The position numbers and the translations under genes are program-made. Shown here piece after piece: positions 39,647 to 45,600 of a stretch of 64,000 nucleotides of DNA (positions are counted from its first letter, which is position 1; every line of letters begins with the position of its first letter). The DNA comes from Sipunculus nudus (lineage: Eukaryota > Annelida > Sipuncula > Golfingiida > Sipunculidae), in the NCBI GenBank assembly GCA_026874595.1, contig CM049314.1, forward strand, positions 16,486,729 to 16,550,728. Reading direction: 5' to 3'. A model generated the notes under the pieces. That model was not told where the DNA came from. It saw only the letters and a program-made list of their open reading frames with translations, and did not search any database.

Positions 39647-42600
39647 TAGATATTTTACTGTTAACAGAGCTTTCTCACAATTTTTACTGCACAAATAATG
39701 AAAAACAACTTGAGTAAATGTAATACAGTTTTCAGATAAAGGTTATAAGTGATGGAAATGTTAATAAAACGATAGGGTTCACAACAAAGTCTCAGGAAGT
39801 AAAAGTCAAGTGTTTATTGTCAGAGACAATACATGTGCTGTCATCTTGTGGCGCTGTAAAGAACCAATAGATGTTACACTTTTTTACAATTATTGATGCA
39901 ATGGCATCTGTTTCCCATCAGGGTTCTAACAACAATAATGATATGAGAGTGTCAGTTTTTGCTGTTTTGCTGTATATATCCAGAAGTGTTTTAGTATTTA
40001 AATGATTCAGACCTTTTTAAAATTTTACTGTATTTTAGTATTCATTCTTACTTTTAATTATAACTGCATGACCATTCCTGTGTTTTCAGTAAAGTGGATT
40101 CATATGGCTTTGAGAGGAAAGATGATTTTGACTACAAGAACTATGAGGACTTTATGGCGAGCTACCTGTCCGTGCTGGCACGCCGAGCCAGTCGCTGGGA
40201 GGACTTGCTGGACAGCAGCAGCTCCGTGCATAAATCATCCAAATGTAAGGGCCTAACTTTGCGTAAATCCCCCAGGTGTAAAGTGTTGTATAAACCCTAA
40301 CCCTTCATAAATCAGCCAAATGTAAGGGCCTTTATCAATCCTAATCTTGCATAAATCCTCCAGGTGTAAAGTGTTGAATCAACCCTAACCCTTCATAAAT
40401 CATCCAAAGTTAAGGGCCTTTATCAATCCTGTATAATTCATCAAAACGTAAGGGCCTGTGTCAACTCTTACCATTATTTGGTATAACTTTGTTTTCCTTT
40501 GAAAAAAGCTCACAAATGATCCTCACCAAGCATTAAAAATAATGATGTTCTGTTGAAATTGTAAAAGTTACCCTGTAGTGTTATGTTTATGGGAAGAACA
40601 CATGGTCTATAAAGGTTGTGAGTGTGTACTTATATTTCTTCCATTGAGAATGGTTACCTTCTTTGGAGCAGCATTTGATTATTTAAACTATCGTAACAGA
40701 TGGTTTCCTGGGGTTTGTAGCATTTATAAAGTAAGCTCACATCCATGGATGAAAACATAGACAATCATCCATTAAAGGACATTCTTCATTGATAGATACC
40801 TTGATGCGATTCAAAGGACACATCGTCAACTTACTGCTTCGTCAATGTAAGATTGAGTATCATTTTCATTGTCCATTTTATACCAATGATTATTTTTGTA
40901 TTCTTTCAGTGAAGAGATTTTGCAGAAAGGGCATTCCATCTGAACATCGTGTAACTGTACGTAATCACTTAACTACAACTATTTGGTGTATGGAAACAGT
41001 TAGTATTCACTAAAATACACCTGTCAGATGTATCAGAAACAGTTAGTAATCACTGAAACACAAATGTCAGATTTATCAGAAACAGTAAGTACTCACTTAA
41101 ACACAACTGTAAGGTGTATTAGAATAAATGGGTAATCACTAAAACACACCTGTCAGATGTATCAGAAACAGTAGGTAATCACTGAAACACAAATATCAGA
41201 TTTATCAGAAACAGTAAGTAACCACAGAAACACAACTGTTAGTTGTATAAGAAACAGTAAGTAATCACAGAAACAACTGTTAGGTGTATCAGAATCAGTA
41301 ACATGCAGGTTTAGGATGCTTCATTGATGAATGTACTGTTGAACTGACTTGTTTATACTGTAGATGTGGATGGCAGTAAGCGGGGCTGAAGACATGTTAG
41401 ATGCAAACCCTCATGTTTACAAACGTCTGCTGTCTGAACCTCATGAACCAGACCTAATAGAAACCATCAACACAGGTACACAATAAGACCCACACTTAAA
41501 CAGCTAATATATAATATACACCCATCTAGATACAGGTACATATTCAGCAACTCATTCAGCCAATCATTTATACAGCTACTGAATAATATACACCCATCTG
41601 TACAGGGACAGAACAACCTACACCCTTCTATACAGGTACAGAATAACATACACCCTTCTATACAGTACAGAATAACATACACTCATCTGTACAGGTAATA
41701 TGGTCAATAAGACTGTGAACATTAACTATACACAGTAGTCCTTCCAAAGCTTATTACCAGTGGCAGTTTATTTATATTATTAACTGTTAAATTTTTATCG
41801 ACCATTTGATTTAAGCTCAGATTTCTTTTCAGAGTAGTTTTGTGAAATAGAAAGACTAAATTTAGTATCATGTTTTGATTATTTATAAAATAACTGTATC
41901 TCACATATTTATTTTTTTATCTTTTTTTTCAGATTTAGATAGAACATTCCCAGACAACATTTTCTTCCAGAACACACCTACAGACCCTAAAGCCTTGAGG
42001 CCACCACTGTTCCGAGTTCTCGTGGCTCTGGGACATAAAAACACCCATATTGGATACTGCCAGGTATTTGCAACCACCACATGCTGTTTAAATACATTGG
42101 TTTTTTTTTATGATCTACTATAGCTTGGGCAATCTGATGGTTGATAAAGCACAATATTTAATAAAAGTGTTGACTTGTTCATATTGCTTTTACACAGGGA
42201 AACATTTGATAGTTTTCTGGACTGTAATGGTAAAGTACCTGTAGCTTATTTTTTATCTTTTGTTTTATTTTAAATAAGTGCACTCATTAGCATTTCTGGA
42301 TATCACAATGTACCCCTTTAATAATATCTTTATTTTCTTGTTTATATAGTTTCTTGAAAACATTGAAATTTATGTAATTTCTGTTGTAACAGTCCAGAAA
42401 TATATTTCAGTTGCAGTTATATGAAAGGTCAATAAAATGCAAGACACAGAATGTGAAGTATTTTATTGATAAATATATAAATATTTACTTACAAAAGAGA
42501 CAAGAGGAATAGGTTTTGATATAGCAGTTTATAGATCAGACTGAAACCATATAACACCAAGTAGTAAATTAAAGTTTGTTAATGTCAGATACAGCAAAGC

Positions 42601-45600
42601 GAGTACCTTAGTTTTAATCTTGATGTTTATTTAAAATTACAGATTAAAATCATGTAAGTCACAATGCACCATATAACGACGAAAAACTGTTGTTATTGTA
42701 CAGAGTCCAGTTGAATCTCTCTGATGCATACAAATACAAGGCATAAGCTAGTCCCTGCCTCCAGCTAATTTTGGAAATGTGGATACCTTTACTTGAAAGT
42801 TGTTAACAACTTAACAAATGTGTGCCAGTTATTGGGAGGTGGGCTGATTAGAAAGGTGTTCATTAGGAGAGATTCTACTGTATTGTATTGACTGTAAGGC
42901 TGAATGATTTGTGGCTCACAGTGCTGTTTTGTCTTGTTCCAGGGCTTAAATTTTATTGCAGGGTTATTACTGCTTGTAGTTAAAGAAGAAGAAAAGGTTT
43001 TCTGGTTATTAGATACTCTTCTCAACAGCATTCTTCCAGGTCAGTTCAGTACAGATAAAAATACATCAAACTCAGGTAGTCATGCTGCTCTTAACTGTAG
43101 GACGCTAACCTTGAATGTGTAATATATATATATATATTAGTCCAGTCCAATCCAGTGTTCACAAGATGTTCATTGTAGATCACCATAAAAAGTCATATTA
43201 CAAACATACTGTTAGAGATTACATAAATATTGTTACAGATTATAAACATACTGTAATGGATTACATACATTCTTTTACAGATTACACAAATACAGTTACA
43301 TATTACATATATACTGTTACAGATTACATAGATACTGTTACGGATTGCATACACACTGTAACAGATTACACACATACTTTTACAGCTTACATATACACTG
43401 TTACATATTACATACATACTGTAACAGATTACACACATACTTTTACAGCTTACATATACACTGTTACATATTACATACATACTGTAACAGATTACACACA
43501 TACTTTTACAGATTACTATACAAAAGATATGATGGGGATGAAGGTGGATCAGGAAGTCCTCGGTGAACTTGTCAGGTAGGTCTGAAATACTTGTATGACA
43601 GAATACATTGGTTCCACTGTCAATATCACTGTAGTACATGCTTTACTTTAGGTTCAATATTCAGACCTCATATAGGCAAAAAAAAATGACCTCTTTCCTG
43701 ACATTTTTTTTATTTGTTTTCTGGCAAGTTGATGCATAGATATGGTTTTCATGGAATAGATGTTTTGGTATAATAACTACTATTACACTAGATCACAAAT
43801 TGTTCTTTATTATGATAGCTGATCACATAATTCAGAGAGCTCAGTTTTTCTGTGATCTTAGATATTGAAAGGCCACTGAGTAAATAAGCTTGAAGTTTTG
43901 TATGTAAAGATAAATATAGTGAGAAGATCACATACAGATGTACTGAGGTGACTGTCTTTCATGCTGTTTTCTTCAGATTAAAAGACCCAGAAGTCCATGC
44001 ACATCTGGAGAAGCATGGGGCAGCATGGACGTTGATCAGTACAAAGTGGTTTATATGTCTGTACGTGGACGTCATGCCAGTTGAGGTGAGAGATAACACT
44101 TCTACAAACCTGTGTGTGCGATCTATGGTGATATCATATCATGGTTCTTACATTAAGTTTTCATTCATAACACTTCAGTCCCAAGATGCCAGTCCTACCG
44201 CTAACATTTTGTTCATTATTTCACTTATTTTTTAAAAGAATGTTTTTATTCAAGTATTAACAGATTAGTGTTTTGTATTCAAAAGAATGTATCGAGGGTT
44301 AAGTGTTTTGTATTTTACAGACAAATTTGAGTAATTTGGTGTTTGTTTTTGTTTTAAAGACACAATAGAAAAATTAGATGTTTAGAATTTTACAGACAGA
44401 TTTTGTATTTTAGAGACAGATTTGATGAGTTTACCCCTTTGTATTGCATAGATGTTTGACTGTACAGGCAATGTTAATGAGTTTTGTTGTTTTTCATTTT
44501 ACAGACAGTATTAAGAATTTGGGACAGCCTTTTCTATGAGGGCACTAAGATTCTATTTCGTGTAGCAGTCACGCTCATAAAACGCAATAGGAAGAAGATT
44601 TTGGCTGGACAGAACTTTGTGCAATTGATGGATCTCTTTAAAGAGATCACTGCTGATCCAATCGTGCTCAACTGCCATGACTTTATGACAGTAAGACAGG
44701 TTTTCTTCTCTATACTCCTGTCCCATATGCATTTGAAGGCTGTAAAATTGCAGAGCATATCTTTCTAAAGTTTTGAAATTTTAAGGTTATTAATAATTAA
44801 GGTTCCTCAAGATGCCACATTATCAGGCTAAAGTTTTCAAGTTTGATCCCTGTCAGCTTCTTAAAATGGACACTGTTAATCTTTCTATGGGACTGTCCTG
44901 AAACACTTCTGAAGATATAAGCAGTCTGGAGTCTTCATTTATAAATAAGATTGTGATAGTTTAACTAGTGGTGGTAGTTGGTTCCTTTTTCATAATAGAT
45001 TATAGGTTTGAGCAAACCGATAGATGATCGATTATTAATCGGTTCAGACAAATATAACAGAATATGCAATTATCTGTGAAACTGCTCGACCGGCCGGGTT
45101 AGCCCCAACAAAGAATTATTTTTAAGGATGGCCTAAACAGCGGCAGCGGCACCTGGCATCAGTTGAAGAGTTAGATTATTTCTAAGAGAATCTCGCAAAA
45201 TTGGCATAGACCTGGAGAATTTATGGAGCATTTTAACGCCATACCACCCATATTTTGCAATGTACATATCGTTCAAAAACTCTCCGCTAGTTCTGCAGCT
45301 CCCTGCCAGTTTACGGAGGTTTATTAAGACCTCCGTTCTCGCATCTACTGTGTCATACTCATTTACTTAAGGAAGTTATTTGGGAACACAGACTCATTAT
45401 ATGAAGTGCGGAATGTTGTAAAACTGGAAGAATAATTTTCGCCTATAACATTAAGGCATTCTGGAAAAAACAATAATGATTTTGATGTAATCGATAGTTG
45501 CCTTTGGTAATTGAGCGCTTGAAAGTGGCACCAAAGCAACTGACTTTCGATAAAACTGGATGATCAGCCCACTACTAAGTTTAACATCTTGATCAAATAT

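Noticed and set aside
39523-39717. Tyr-Ile repeat frame, and similar frames at 55819 and 63603-63999
   Set aside because: Translations of (TA)n microsatellites.
43115-43639. Long open frames on both strands (about 150 codons each)
   Set aside because: They are translations of the intron 6 minisatellite. Only the last part of the plus frame (from 43512) is real coding sequence, as GRTP1 exon 7.
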